This document shows, piece after piece, positions 1-7,389 of a stretch of 12,688 bases of DNA. A model generated the notes under the pieces. That model did not search any database. It saw nothing but the letters and a program-made list of their open reading frames with translations, and was not told the DNA's origin. Made by a program: the position numbers and the translations under genes. Source of the stretch: Candidatus Woesearchaeota archaeon (GTDB lineage Archaea > Nanobdellota > Nanobdellia > Woesearchaeales > GW2011-AR4); the NCBI GenBank assembly GCA_013330825.1, contig DUHN01000041.1, positions 1 to 12,688 on the forward strand. Reading direction: 5' to 3'. The first letter of the stretch is position 1. Each line of letters begins with the position of its first letter.

Positions 1-14
1 TTATCCCGCGGGAC

Positions 15-36
15 TATTAAAAAAAGAAAAAATTCC
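15..36 (-). terminator. T-rich terminator after SOD
   Basis: Read on the minus strand, two runs of six and seven T separated by one C begin about 24 nt after the SOD stop codon. Archaeal transcription commonly ends in such U-tracts without a strong hairpin. A 10-nt palindrome (TCCCGCGGGA, 4-13) follows it. Confidence 0.5.
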
Positions 37-59
37 TTTCGTGGAAAACTGGCTGAAAA

Positions 60-677
60 CTAATGCTTCTTTTTCAGCGCATTAAGGTAATGTTCATTGA
101 CTTTTTCCCAGTTAATGACATTCCAAATGGCGACGAGGTATTCATTTCTCCTCGACTGATAGAGTAGATAATAACTATGTTCCCATACATCAATTCCAAT
201 CAACGGAACCTTTCCCTCACTCAGGGGAGAATCCTGGTTCGCGGTGGACATCACTTCCAGCTTGCCGTCCCTTGCCATCACCAGCCACGCCCAGCCGGAG
301 CCGAAGCGGTTCATCGCGGCGGTTGAAAGCTGTTCCTTGAATTTATCAAGGCTGCCAAAGGCCTTGGCGATGGCATCGACAGCCTCGCCTTTCGGCTCGG
401 CTTCCTTCTTCAGGATATGCCAGAAAAAAGTGTGGTTCGCGTGGCCGCCGCCGTGGTTTCGCACTGCGGTCCTGATGTCTTCGGGGACGTTGTTGAGATT
501 GGCGAGAAGCTCCTCGACCTTCTTGTTCTGCAATTCAGGATGCTTCTCCAGGGCTGCGTTGAGCTTGTCCACGTACGCCTGGTGGTGCTTGCCATGGTGG
601 ATCTCCATGGTCTTCTGGTCGATGTACGGCTCCAGCGCGTCGCTGGGATATGGCAGAGGTTCCAGTGTGTGCTTCAT
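60..677 (-). CDS. sodA: Superoxide dismutase, Mn/Fe family (Mn-type)
   Basis: Converts superoxide to oxygen and hydrogen peroxide in the cytoplasm. The 205-aa product has the usual family length and both domains. The four metal ligands are visible: H27 (in MEIHHGKHH), H82 ([10 protein letters not shown]), D163 and H167 (DVWEHSYY). GGGHANH together with Q148 in STANQDSP is the pattern of Mn-type rather than Fe-type enzymes, and the whole protein resembles bacterial MnSOD closely, so bacterial ancestry is possible (inference). The ATG at 677 is preceded by a Shine-Dalgarno-like GGGTGGT, and a TATA-like box lies about 49 nt upstream. This mRNA therefore probably has a short leader, unlike several neighbours. 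It appears monocistronic and is followed by a T-rich tract. Confidence 0.97.
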   Translation of the reverse strand: MKHTLEPLPYPSDALEPYIDQKTMEIHHGKHHQAYVDKLNAALEKHPELQNKKVEELLANLNNVPEDIRTAVRNHGGGHANHTFFWHILKKEAEPKGEAVDAIAKAFGSLDKFKEQLSTAAMNRFGSGWAWLVMARDGKLEVMSTANQDSPLSEGKVPLIGIDVWEHSYYLLYQSRRNEYLVAIWNVINWEKVNEHYLNALKKKH

Positions 678-718
678 GATACCACCCTTTTCGTTGATGA
701 TATTGCAAGGGAGAGAAA

Positions 719-726
719 CTTTAAAA
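719..726 (-). promoter_or_regulatory. TATA box of the SOD gene
   Basis: TTTTAAAG read on the minus strand, 49 nt before the SOD start codon. A start about 25 nt downstream would leave a leader of roughly 20 nt that contains the GGGTGGT ribosome-binding site. This is based on sequence pattern only. Confidence 0.5.
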
Positions 727-781
727 TGATTTCTATCCTAAAGGCATTGGGCGGAAGCGCACGGTCGATTACTGCGAATCA

Positions 782-1405
782 TCATGGCATTCCTGGAACT
801 GGAGAAGTTATCAACTTAGGTCTCCAAAGCAGCCTGCCAGAGCCGGTTTTTCCCGTGTCTCCGGTTGGCTTCATCAGATACACTTCATCAAATCCGGACA
901 GGGTCACCCCATGCGCTTTCCTCGGGTCCTTGCGGACCGAATCAATAAGTGCTTCCAAAGAGTCAAAGACCCACGGATCGGCTCCCGCATCTCCATTACC
1001 TGTGCTTACGGCAGAATCTGAATTTGGGGATGTTGATTTTTTTAAATATCTCCCATACAAAGTGAAAACAGCAGCATAATCCGTCTCCCTGAGATATTTG
1101 CGGTCCACCAACTCCTGTAATTGAACCGGTGCATATCTGAAGCCATGAATTGGGCCAATCACCGTGAAAAATTCCTTTATATGTAGGCGTCCCCGGAGTA
1201 TTTCAGACTCGTATCTGGTTTCTGCCTTGGCGCCCGGCTCTTGTTTTGCCATCAGTTTCGCAGGAAGGGTGGCCGCAACCAGAAGTCCGGCATTTGCGGT
1301 CAACACTTCATACGTGTACAGCCCGTTTTCCATTCTTCTGGGCACGAGAAGGGGGTTTCCAACTATGCTATAAACAGGCAATGGATTTGGTTGAGGCCCC
1401 CACAT
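782..1405 (-). CDS. Hypothetical protein, family not recognised (207 aa)
   Basis: The open frame extends back to 1825 but would then overlap GluRS on the opposite strand, so an internal start is needed. The ATG at 1405 (MWGPQPNPLP) lies about 33 nt after a minus-strand ATATTTAA (1431-1438), which supports this start; M1333 (MENGLYTYEV) is the alternative. No signal peptide or membrane segment is obvious. Residues 25-55 contain an alanine/leucine-rich stretch, and a Ser/Gly/Asp-rich low-complexity linker (SDSAVSTGNGDAGAD) separates two more ordered parts. Codons are more A/T-ending than in GluRS or UPF0182, so the gene may be accessory or acquired. No function is assigned. Confidence 0.6.
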   Translation of the reverse strand: MWGPQPNPLPVYSIVGNPLLVPRRMENGLYTYEVLTANAGLLVAATLPAKLMAKQEPGAKAETRYESEILRGRLHIKEFFTVIGPIHGFRYAPVQLQELVDRKYLRETDYAAVFTLYGRYLKKSTSPNSDSAVSTGNGDAGADPWVFDSLEALIDSVRKDPRKAHGVTLSGFDEVYLMKPTGDTGKTGSGRLLWRPKLITSPVPGMP

Positions 1406-1430
1406 GATGCATTTGGGAATGAAGAATGGG

Positions 1431-1476
1431 TTAAATATCTTGCCCCAACGAGCCGGAAATGCCCAACATTTAAATA
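1431..1476. promoter_or_regulatory. Divergent promoter pair between ORF 782-1405 and GluRS
   Basis: Two AT boxes lie in the 93-nt gap. TTTAAATA at 1469-1476 (+) is 30 nt before the GluRS ATG, and ATATTTAA read on minus at 1431-1438 is 33 nt before the ATG at 1405. Both spacings suggest leaderless or nearly leaderless transcripts. Confidence 0.6.
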
Positions 1477-1498
1477 ACGACAATCCTCCTCTGCCCGG

Positions 1499-3181
1499 AT
1501 GAAAGACATTATCAGGAAGTACGCGCTGCTCAACGCCGTGCAGCATGACGGCACGGCCAGCCAGGGCGCGGTGATGGGCAAGGCCATCGCCGAGAAGCCG
1601 GAGCTGAAAGGGGACATGGGGGCGCTGGCAAAGGAAATCGCTTCTGTCCTCAAGGAGGTCAACGCCCTTTCCCCCGAGGACCAGAAAAAAGAGATGGAGA
1701 AGCTCGGCCCGATAGAGAAGCCGGAGAAGAAGCAGCGCGAGGGGCTTCCGGACCTGCCGAATGTCAAAGGAAAGGTCGTCATGCGCTTCGCCCCCAATCC
1801 GAACGGGCCGCTGCACATCGGCCACGTGCGGCAGGCCATCCTCAATGACGAATACGTGAAGCGCTACGGCGGCGAGTTCATCCTGCGCTTTGATGACACC
1901 GATCCCAAGACAGAAGGCAAGCAGCCGATGAAGGAGGCATATGACTGGATGGAGCGGGACCTGGAATGGCTCGGCATCGTCATCGGAAAGGTATCTGCTG
2001 CCTCCTCAAGATTGGAAATCTACTATGCCCATTTCGGGAAACTGCTGGAGATGGGCAAGGCGTATGTCTGCACATGCGATGCTGAGCGCTGGCGGAAGAT
2101 GAAGGAGCGCAAGGAGGCATGCCCCCATCGCGAAGAGCAGCCTGCCGCCCAGGAAGAGCGCTGGAGGAAGATGCTTGGCGATTGCGAAGAGGGCAAAGCG
2201 GTTGCCCGCATCAAGACGGACATTTGCCATCCCGACCCTGCCGCGAGGGACTGGGCCGCGTTCCGCATCATCGCCAGGCCGAACCACGCGAAGACGGGAA
2301 ACACATACCGGGTGTGGCCCCTGCTGGACTTCGCCTCGGCCATCGACGACCATGAGTTCGGCACCACCCACATCATCAGGGGCGTCGACCTGAACATCAG
2401 CGAGGTGCGGCAGCGCTTCCTCTACGGCTACTTCTCCTGGGAATACCCCTCGGCGATCACGACGGGCAAGTTCTCGGTCAAGGATACCCTGATGAGCAAG
2501 TCCAAGATATTCGCGGGCATCTCCACGGGAGACTTCACCGGCTGGGACGATCCCCGCTTGGCGACCATCATGGCGCTGCGCAGGAGAGGCTTCAACGCCC
2601 GGGCCATACGGAACCTTATCCTGGAAGTCGGCATCAATGCGGCGAACATCGAGATCGACATGGTGGCCTTGGAGGCGCACAACCGGAAGCTCATCGACAG
2701 CAAGGCCAGCAGGTATTTCTTCGTCGAGGATCCGCACAAGGTGGCGGTGAAGGGAGCGCCTTCCCAGACCGTGGAGCTGAAGCTGCATCCCGATGACGCC
2801 GGCAGGGGGAAGCGGGCGCACAAGACCGGGGAGGAGTTTTTCATCTCCGGGAAAGACCATGATATGCTGAAGAAGGGCAAGCTCTACCGGCTCATGGACT
2901 GCCTGAACTTCGTGTGGGAGGGGAAGGATGCGTCGTTCCATTCCCTTGCGCACGACGAGTACAGGAAAGGCGGCGAGAAGATCATGCACTGGCTGCCCGT
3001 TGGCGAGCATCTTGCCGACGCCGAGGTGATGATGCCGGACAGGAGCGCGGCGAAGGGGGTGGCCGAGCAGATGGCCGGGGGCCTCAACGTCGGAGATGTC
3101 ATCCAGTTCGAGCGCTTCGGGTTCTGCAGGCTGGACGCGAAGGAAGGGAAACTATTAAAATTCTGGTACACTCACAAGTAA
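1499..3181 (+). CDS. gltX: Glutamyl-tRNA synthetase, archaeal type
   Basis: Class I synthetase that charges tRNA-Glu. In archaea lacking GlnRS the enzyme usually also mischarges tRNA-Gln for later amidation by GatDE; whether that holds here is not visible. At 560 aa it has the usual archaeal length. Residues 1-90 form the charged helical N-terminal extension. The catalytic Rossmann domain carries RFAPNPNGPLHIGH with the HIGH signature at 106-109, LRFDDTDP at 129-136, and the KMSKS-type loop LMSKSK at 331-336. Residues from about 400 onward match the beta-barrel anticodon-binding part seen in the archaeal/eukaryotic GluRS-GlnRS branch. The ATG lies 30 nt after a TATA box and there is no room for an SD, so the mRNA is probably leaderless. 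Only 1 nt separates its stop from the next gene. Confidence 0.97.
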   Translation: MKDIIRKYALLNAVQHDGTASQGAVMGKAIAEKPELKGDMGALAKEIASVLKEVNALSPEDQKKEMEKLGPIEKPEKKQREGLPDLPNVKGKVVMRFAPNPNGPLHIGHVRQAILNDEYVKRYGGEFILRFDDTDPKTEGKQPMKEAYDWMERDLEWLGIVIGKVSAASSRLEIYYAHFGKLLEMGKAYVCTCDAERWRKMKERKEACPHREEQPAAQEERWRKMLGDCEEGKAVARIKTDICHPDPAARDWAAFRIIARPNHAKTGNTYRVWPLLDFASAIDDHEFGTTHIIRGVDLNISEVRQRFLYGYFSWEYPSAITTGKFSVKDTLMSKSKIFAGISTGDFTGWDDPRLATIMALRRRGFNARAIRNLILEVGINAANIEIDMVALEAHNRKLIDSKASRYFFVEDPHKVAVKGAPSQTVELKLHPDDAGRGKRAHKTGEEFFISGKDHDMLKKGKLYRLMDCLNFVWEGKDASFHSLAHDEYRKGGEKIMHWLPVGEHLADAEVMMPDRSAAKGVAEQMAGGLNVGDVIQFERFGFCRLDAKEGKLLKFWYTHK

Positions 3182-3182
3182 A

Positions 3183-3362
3183 ATGGCAACATCACTCATC
3201 GTCCACGTGCAGGTGAAGGAAGCGGCGACCCAGGCCGGCATGCCGAACGTCTCGGCCGATTTCTATACCGAGCTGGAGAGCAGGGTGAAGAAGCTCATCG
3301 GGGAGGCGTGCGCCAGGGCGAAGAGGAACAACCGCACCACGGTGATGGGCAAGGACGTGTAA
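3183..3362 (+). CDS. Minimal histone-fold protein (59 aa, DUF1931-like)
   Basis: A 59-aa protein starting MATSLIVHVQ, 1 nt after the GluRS stop codon and therefore probably translationally coupled. Residues 5-19 could form histone helix 1. Residues 24-49 (VSADFYTELESRVKKLIGEA and onward) form a long basic helix 2, followed by NNRTTVMGKDV, the counterpart of the RKTV/xxD loop of archaeal histones. The chain ends there, so helix 3 is missing or minimal. Small proteins of this shape, annotated DUF1931, are known to me from DPANN-type archaea; the match is from memory and was not searched. It probably binds DNA or another histone-fold partner, but its role is unknown. It ends 5 nt before the convergent cytidylate kinase stop. 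Confidence 0.8.
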   Translation: MATSLIVHVQVKEAATQAGMPNVSADFYTELESRVKKLIGEACARAKRNNRTTVMGKDV

Positions 3363-3367
3363 GGGCA

Positions 3368-3928
3368 TCATCCCTTCTTTTTTCCCTTCTGCCCCCTCTT
3401 CTTCACGATGGCGATTATCGAGTCAATGAGCCTGTCGAGGGGCAGCGTCGTGGTGTCCACGATGTCCGTGTAGAGCTTCCTGTCCGTGTAGTCGACGTCG
3501 TAATAGTGCTTGTAGCGCTTCCGCTCGCTCTCCTCGCGCCTCTCCATGTTGGCGAGGGTCTCCTCGAACGTCTCGGTGCGCTCGTCGCTCCGCTGCGCGC
3601 GGAGGATGCGCTCGGCCCTGGTCCTGGGGTCCGCCTCCAGGAAGATGCGGGCGTCTGCCCGGGGGATGAAGAACGCCGCCAGCCGGCCGTCAATGACAAA
3701 ATCATGCTCCGTCTCCCCCAGCTTTGCGAGGCGGCCGTCCAGCTCCTTGTCGATGGACTGGTCTTTTTCAGCCAGCTTGTTGAGCTCGAGGAGGGGGATG
3801 CTCCTCTCCGCGGCCATCTGCCGCATGACATCACCCACAGAATAATGCTTCAGCCCGAGCTTGAGGGAGAGCTGCCTCGCGATGGTGCTCTTGCCAGAGC
3901 CTGCCTTGCCGGAGAGGGTGATTATCAT
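3368..3928 (-). CDS. cmk: Cytidylate kinase, archaeal type
   Basis: Phosphorylates CMP and dCMP with ATP in pyrimidine nucleotide metabolism. The 186-aa product begins MIITLSGKAGSGKST, with the P-loop at G7-T15. It continues with the archaeal Cmk features FVIDGRLAAFFIP (78-89), a lid-like arginine segment RTRAERILR (102-110), EESERKRYKHYYDVD (132-146) and YTDIVDTT (153-160). The open frame extends further upstream, but the ATG at 3928 gives the canonical N terminus and lies 29 nt after a TATA box (minus-strand TTTTTAAA, 3950-3957), so the mRNA is probably leaderless. The C terminus is a lysine/glycine tail (KKRGQKGKKKG). It converges with the GluRS-histone operon, and the lysine codons give that operon a U-tract on the opposite strand. 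Confidence 0.95.
   Translation of the reverse strand: MIITLSGKAGSGKSTIARQLSLKLGLKHYSVGDVMRQMAAERSIPLLELNKLAEKDQSIDKELDGRLAKLGETEHDFVIDGRLAAFFIPRADARIFLEADPRTRAERILRAQRSDERTETFEETLANMERREESERKRYKHYYDVDYTDRKLYTDIVDTTTLPLDRLIDSIIAIVKKRGQKGKKKG
3377..3384 (+). terminator. U-tract likely ending the GluRS-histone transcript
   Basis: CTTTTTTC begins 15 nt after the stop of the small histone gene, inside a longer C/T-rich stretch. It is the antisense of the lysine codons in the cmk tail, so one sequence serves as coding tail on one strand and as probable terminator on the other. Confidence 0.45.
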
Positions 3929-3949
3929 GGATGTTGTGGTGTGCTGAAG

Positions 3950-3957
3950 TTTAAAAA
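3950..3957 (-). promoter_or_regulatory. TATA box of cmk
   Basis: TTTTTAAA on the minus strand, 29 nt before the cmk ATG. The spacing fits a leaderless mRNA and supports the start at 3928. Confidence 0.65.
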
Positions 3958-4023
3958 CGTTGTTGCGCTGGAGGGAGGATGAAATTGTTGAAAAGCGCAT
4001 CATCGCCGCCTCCAGCGGAGAAG

Positions 4024-4147
4024 GTTTCGCGCGGCCCCCCATGCTGCATGGGCCGCGCATTAATCGGTGCGCCCGCACTGGGGCGCACTAATGGATGCGC
4101 CGCGCAGGGGCAATGGACGCGGCGCGTAACTATCCCCGCGAAGCGGG
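4024..4147. repeat. Triple-hairpin GC-rich element, copy A
   Basis: Intergenic element between the cmk promoter and the UPF0182 promoter. Stem 1 pairs 4029-4037 with 4050-4058 (GCGCGGCCC/GGGCCGCGC). Stem 2 pairs 4067-4074 with 4081-4088 (GTGCGCCC/GGGCGCAC). Stem 3 pairs 4097-4104 with 4118-4125 (GCGCCGCG/CGCGGCGC). Linkers of 8 nt separate the stems. An alternative outer stem pairs 4024-4032 with 4122-4130 with one mismatch. A smaller hairpin, CCCGC-GAA-GCGGG, follows at 4135-4147. A second copy with the same architecture lies at 10540-10682. No open frame fits it and no U-run follows it, so an intrinsic terminator is unlikely. It could be a dispersed palindromic repeat or a structured RNA. 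The rest of the 3929-4228 gap holds only the flanking promoters and a short palindrome, GGCACGTGCC. Confidence 0.8.
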
Positions 4148-4199
4148 CAAGGGCAAAGATGGCCAGGCACGTGCCCATATATCGCGGAGGAGCGAAGCG

Positions 4200-4207
4200 T
4201 TTATAAG
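4200..4207 (+). promoter_or_regulatory. TATA box of the UPF0182 gene
   Basis: TTTATAAG, 29 nt before the ATG at 4229, as expected for a leaderless transcript. Confidence 0.7.
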
Positions 4208-4228
4208 ACTCCAAGCATTACCCTACCC

Positions 4229-6907
4229 ATGGAGCCCGTCATGCCGGAGCGGAGGAGGCCAAATTTCACGTTCCAGTTCATCATTCTCGGCATTTTCCTC
4301 GCCATCACGCTTTCCCGGATCTATGTCGACTGGCTGTGGTTCGGCTCCCTCGGCTACCTTGCCGTGTACAAGACCATGCTGTTCACCAAGATCCTGGTGG
4401 GCGCCGCCATCGCCGCCCTGTTCTTCCTTTTCCTTGGGGGCAACGTGTGGATCGCGGACAGGAGGGCCAAGCTGGCGAAGGCCGCGCCGTACTACAGCAT
4501 CGCCGCCGGCATCTCGGTAATCGCGGGCTTCATCGGCAGCGCGTTCTGGTTCGTGGTGCCGCGGTTCGCGGAGGCCGCGCCGTTCGGCTTCGTCGAGCCC
4601 TTGTTCAAGAGGGACCCGTCGTTCTACATGATGGCGCTGCCGTTCTACCAGGCCCTCATCATCACCGTGTCGCTTGCCGTCCTCGCCGCGCTCGGGCTGA
4701 CGCTGGCCGCCTACTTCTTCTCCCAGAAGCCGAAGAAAGCCGCGCGTCCGGCAGAGCAGCCTCCCGAGGGGGCGGAGCAGCGCATCACCCAGTTCACCGT
4801 CGGCCTGCCGCAGAAGGGCAGGGACCATCTCGCCGTGCTCTTCGGCGTGCTGCTCCTCGCGGCAGGGGCGTTCTTCTGGATACGCAGGTATTCCCTGCTC
4901 TTCTCGCACCGCGGCGCGGTGTACGGGGCGGGATTCACCGACGTGCATGTCGCTCTCCCGCTGTACGCCATCCTGACGCTCCTCGCGCTCGCGGCCGCTG
5001 GCGTCGTGATGGCCTACCCATGGCACAAACGCGGCAAGCTCCTCCTCTCCGCAAGCTTCCTCGTGTTCGGCGTGTTCTTCGGCGGCATGCTGGTCTCCGG
5101 GCTGGTGCAGGCGCTCTACGTCGAGCCGAATGAGTTCAACCTCGAGCAGCAGTATATCCAGGAGAACATCAAGCACACGCTCTATGCGTACGGCCTGACG
5201 GATGTCTCCGTCAAGGACTTCCCTGTCACCTATAACCTCTCGGCGAAGGACATCGCCGCGAACAAGCAGATGATCGACAACATCCGGCTGTGGGACTGGA
5301 GGCCCCTATTGACCACGTACCAGCAGCTCCAGCTCTTCCGCACCTACTATGACTTCGTCGACGTGGACATCGACCGGTACACCATCAACGGCAGGATGAC
5401 CCAGCTCATGACCTCGCCGAGAGAGCTTGACCAGCAGCAGCTCGACGCGAAGGCGAAGACGTGGATCAACGAGAAGCTGGCGTACACCCACGGCTATGGG
5501 GTGGTGACGTCGCCGGTCAACAAGATCTCCAAGGAGGGGCTTCCCGACCTCTTCGTGCAGGACATCCCCCCCAAGAGCGGGTTCGCGGAGCTTGCCATCA
5601 GCGAGCCGCGCATCTATTTCGGCGAGAAGACGGACAGCTTCATCATCACCGACACCAAGGCGAACGAGTTCGACTATCCGCTGGGCAACGACAACGTCTT
5701 CACGACCTACAACGGGAGCGACGGCATCCTGCTCAACGGTCTGGCGAGGAAGCTCGCGTTCTCCATCAACCTGGGATCGCTCAACCTCATGATCTCAAGC
5801 GCGCTGACGCCGGACAGCACGGTGCTCATCAGGAGGAACGTCGTGCAGCGCGTGAAGACCCTCGCGCCGTTCCTGCAGTACGACAGCGACCCGTACATCG
5901 TCATCGCCAATGGCAGGCTGTACTGGATCATCGACGCCTATTCCAGCTCGAACCGGTTCCCGTACAGCGAGAGCACGTATGGCGTCAATTACATCAGGAA
6001 CGCGGTCAAGGTGGTGGTGGACGCGTACAATGGCGACACCTCCTTCTACATCGTGGACAAGGGCGACCCCCTGACCCAGAGCTATGCGTCCATCTTCCCG
6101 ACGCTGTTCAGGAGCTTCGATGACATGCCGGACGCGCTGAAGCAGCATATCCGCTACCCCGAGGAGCTGTTCAGGATACAGAACGGGATGTACGGCGTCT
6201 ATCACATGAAGGATCCGCAGGTCTTCTACAACAAGGAGGATGTCTGGCAGACGCCGAATGAGATCTATGACCGCGAGCAGGTCGAGATGGAGCCTTACTA
6301 TATCATCCTCAAGCTGCCGGAAGAGAAGAAGGAAGGATTCTTCCTCATCCGTCCCCTGATTCCCCGTGGAAAGGACAACATGATCGCGTGGATGGCCGCT
6401 TCCTCCGATCCGGACAGATACGGCACGCTGGAAGTGTTCAAGCTCAGCAAGCAGGAACTGACGTACGGGCCGATGCAGATAGAGGCCAGGATCAACCAGG
6501 ACACGGACATCTCGCAGCTCTTCACCCTGTGGGGGCAGCAGGGATCGCAGGTCATCAGGGGCAACATGATCGTCATCCCCATCGAGCACAGCTTCCTCTA
6601 CATCGAGCCGGTGTACCTCAAGGCGTCCGCCGGCGGGGCGCTGCCGCAGCTCAAGCGGGTTGTCGTCGCGTATGAGGACAAATTGACCATGCAGCCGACG
6701 CTGGATGAAGCATTGCAGGTGCTGTTCGGGGCATCCACCGGCAAGCCACAGGAGCAGGAAGAAGAGAGCATGCTGTCAGGGACCATCGGGGAGCGCTTCG
6801 CGCAGGCTTCCCGATTGTACGATGAGGCCCAGGCAGCGCTGCAACAGGGGGATTTTGCCACCTACGCGCAGAAGATCGAGGAGCTGGGCAGAATTCTGGA
6901 ATCGTAG
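4229..6907 (+). CDS. UPF0182 family large membrane protein
   Basis: The 892-aa protein has the UPF0182 (COG1615) layout: seven hydrophobic segments in the first 300 residues (about 12-32, 52-72, 90-112, 133-164, 200-219, 240-262 and 270-296), then a long soluble domain of about 590 residues. The family signature EPNEFNLEQQYIQENIKHT follows the last membrane segment at 299-317. The C terminus has the typical pattern of an acidic linker (EQEEE) and a helix containing QGDFATYAQKIEELGRIL. The biochemical function of the family is unknown; the topology suggests a membrane-anchored protein with a large domain on one face, probably outside. The ATG at 4229 lies 29 nt after TTTATAAG. Codons end overwhelmingly in G/C, as expected of a long-resident gene. 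It appears monocistronic, with a histone promoter just downstream. Confidence 0.93.
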   Translation: MEPVMPERRRPNFTFQFIILGIFLAITLSRIYVDWLWFGSLGYLAVYKTMLFTKILVGAAIAALFFLFLGGNVWIADRRAKLAKAAPYYSIAAGISVIAGFIGSAFWFVVPRFAEAAPFGFVEPLFKRDPSFYMMALPFYQALIITVSLAVLAALGLTLAAYFFSQKPKKAARPAEQPPEGAEQRITQFTVGLPQKGRDHLAVLFGVLLLAAGAFFWIRRYSLLFSHRGAVYGAGFTDVHVALPLYAILTLLALAAAGVVMAYPWHKRGKLLLSASFLVFGVFFGGMLVSGLVQALYVEPNEFNLEQQYIQENIKHTLYAYGLTDVSVKDFPVTYNLSAKDIAANKQMIDNIRLWDWRPLLTTYQQLQLFRTYYDFVDVDIDRYTINGRMTQLMTSPRELDQQQLDAKAKTWINEKLAYTHGYGVVTSPVNKISKEGLPDLFVQDIPPKSGFAELAISEPRIYFGEKTDSFIITDTKANEFDYPLGNDNVFTTYNGSDGILLNGLARKLAFSINLGSLNLMISSALTPDSTVLIRRNVVQRVKTLAPFLQYDSDPYIVIANGRLYWIIDAYSSSNRFPYSESTYGVNYIRNAVKVVVDAYNGDTSFYIVDKGDPLTQSYASIFPTLFRSFDDMPDALKQHIRYPEELFRIQNGMYGVYHMKDPQVFYNKEDVWQTPNEIYDREQVEMEPYYIILKLPEEKKEGFFLIRPLIPRGKDNMIAWMAASSDPDRYGTLEVFKLSKQELTYGPMQIEARINQDTDISQLFTLWGQQGSQVIRGNMIVIPIEHSFLYIEPVYLKASAGGALPQLKRVVVAYEDKLTMQPTLDEALQVLFGASTGKPQEQEEESMLSGTIGERFAQASRLYDEAQAALQQGDFATYAQKIEELGRILES

Positions 6908-6926
6908 CCCGGTACAAATCCAAAAC

Positions 6927-6934
6927 TATATAAA
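6927..6934 (+). promoter_or_regulatory. TATA box of the histone gene
   Basis: TATATAAA, 64 nt before the histone ATG. A start about 25 nt downstream would give a leader of roughly 35 nt containing GGAGGGG at 6968-6974. The histone mRNA is therefore probably leadered, although the SD lies about 16 nt from the ATG, farther than usual. Confidence 0.6.
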
Positions 6935-6990
6935 TCTCCGGGAGAAAGAAATGATTTCATAAAGACTGGAGGGGCGATTTACTAGTTCTC

Positions 6991-7203
6991 ATGCCGCGGA
7001 AGACTCTCATCATCCCGAAGGCGCCGCTCGCGAGGCTCATGGAGCATGCGGGGGCGCAGCGCGTGGGCAAGGATGCGTGCGAGGAGCTGAGCGGGTTCCT
7101 CATCGATTACGCCCTTGCCGTTGCGAAGAAAGCGTCCGAGATCGCGCAGCATGCCGGCAGGAAGACCGTCAATGCGGGCGACGTGAAGCTGGCGGCTAAG
7201 TGA
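6991..7203 (+). CDS. Archaeal histone (HMf-like)
   Basis: Small DNA-wrapping chromatin protein, 70 aa. It aligns by eye with HMf-type histones: helix 1 IPKAPLARLMEHAG (8-21), AQRVGKDA before helix 2 (27-55), then AGRKTVNAGDVKLAAK with the conserved RKTV loop at 57-60 and the helix-3 DVKLA at 64-68. It has a short basic N-terminal extension (MPRKT) and stops right after LAAK, lacking the RRF-type end of HMfB. The leader contains GGAGGGG but it is distant from the ATG. A GC hairpin begins at the stop codon. It is one of two histone-fold genes in the window. Confidence 0.96.
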   Translation: MPRKTLIIPKAPLARLMEHAGAQRVGKDACEELSGFLIDYALAVAKKASEIAQHAGRKTVNAGDVKLAAK

Positions 7204-7242
7204 TTCTCAACCAACGCGCGCTGTGGGGGCGCGCCAAGAATC
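7202..7242 (+). other. Hairpin overlapping the histone stop codon
   Basis: GCGCGC at 7216-7221 pairs with 7229-7234 around a 7-nt loop, and GATTCT (7202-7207) pairs with AGAATC (7237-7242) as an outer stem. No U-run follows. It could stabilise the 3' end of the histone mRNA, or be a decayed relative of the GC hairpin elements at 4024 and 10540, but similarity to those is weak. Confidence 0.4.
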
Positions 7243-7286
7243 CGCGAAGCACCATCATCGGCAGGTTCTGTTGCGCTAAAGGGTGG

Positions 7287-7294
7287 TTTATAAG
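7287..7294 (+). promoter_or_regulatory. Orphan TATA box upstream of tRNA-Ala
   Basis: TTTATAAG with no recognised gene at the usual distance. An ATG at 7313, 26 nt downstream, opens only a 16-codon frame ending at the tRNA-Ala TATA box. It could be a secondary tRNA promoter or drive a very short transcript. Confidence 0.35.
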
Positions 7295-7356
7295 TCGGTT
7301 ATTCACGGATAAATGTATCACCTCCCGACAACGCACCACTACCCATCGGCATTAGT

Positions 7357-7364
7357 TTTATAAA
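7357..7364 (+). promoter_or_regulatory. TATA box of tRNA-Ala
   Basis: TTTATAAA, 33 nt before the first base of the tRNA. The box before the CAT tRNA lies at 32 nt, so the tRNA leaders are probably only a few nucleotides long. Confidence 0.75.
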
Positions 7365-7389
7365 CAAAACGTATCACCATTTCCTTCAA

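Noticed and set aside
244..1079. Plus-strand open frames across the SOD gene and the following gap
   Set aside because: They are antisense to a clear SOD with all metal ligands, lack promoters at the right distance, and give atypical protein sequences rich in Cys, Ser and Arg.
1406..1845. Upstream extension of the 782-1405 frame and another minus frame there
   Set aside because: They overlap GluRS and its promoter on the opposite strand; the codons there are antisense to conserved GluRS sequence.
2006..3010. 334-aa minus-strand frame inside GluRS
   Set aside because: Antisense to conserved synthetase domains; long antisense frames are common in GC-rich genes.
3308..3982. 224-aa plus-strand frame over cmk
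   Set aside because: Antisense to a canonical cytidylate kinase with P-loop and leaderless promoter.
4024..4147. Triple hairpin as an intrinsic terminator or CRISPR array
   Set aside because: No U-run follows the stems, the hairpins differ in sequence, and there are no regularly repeated units with variable spacers.
4223..5176. 317-aa minus-strand frame in the UPF0182 gene
   Set aside because: Extremely rich in Glu, Arg and His, typical of antisense reading of a GC-rich membrane-protein gene.
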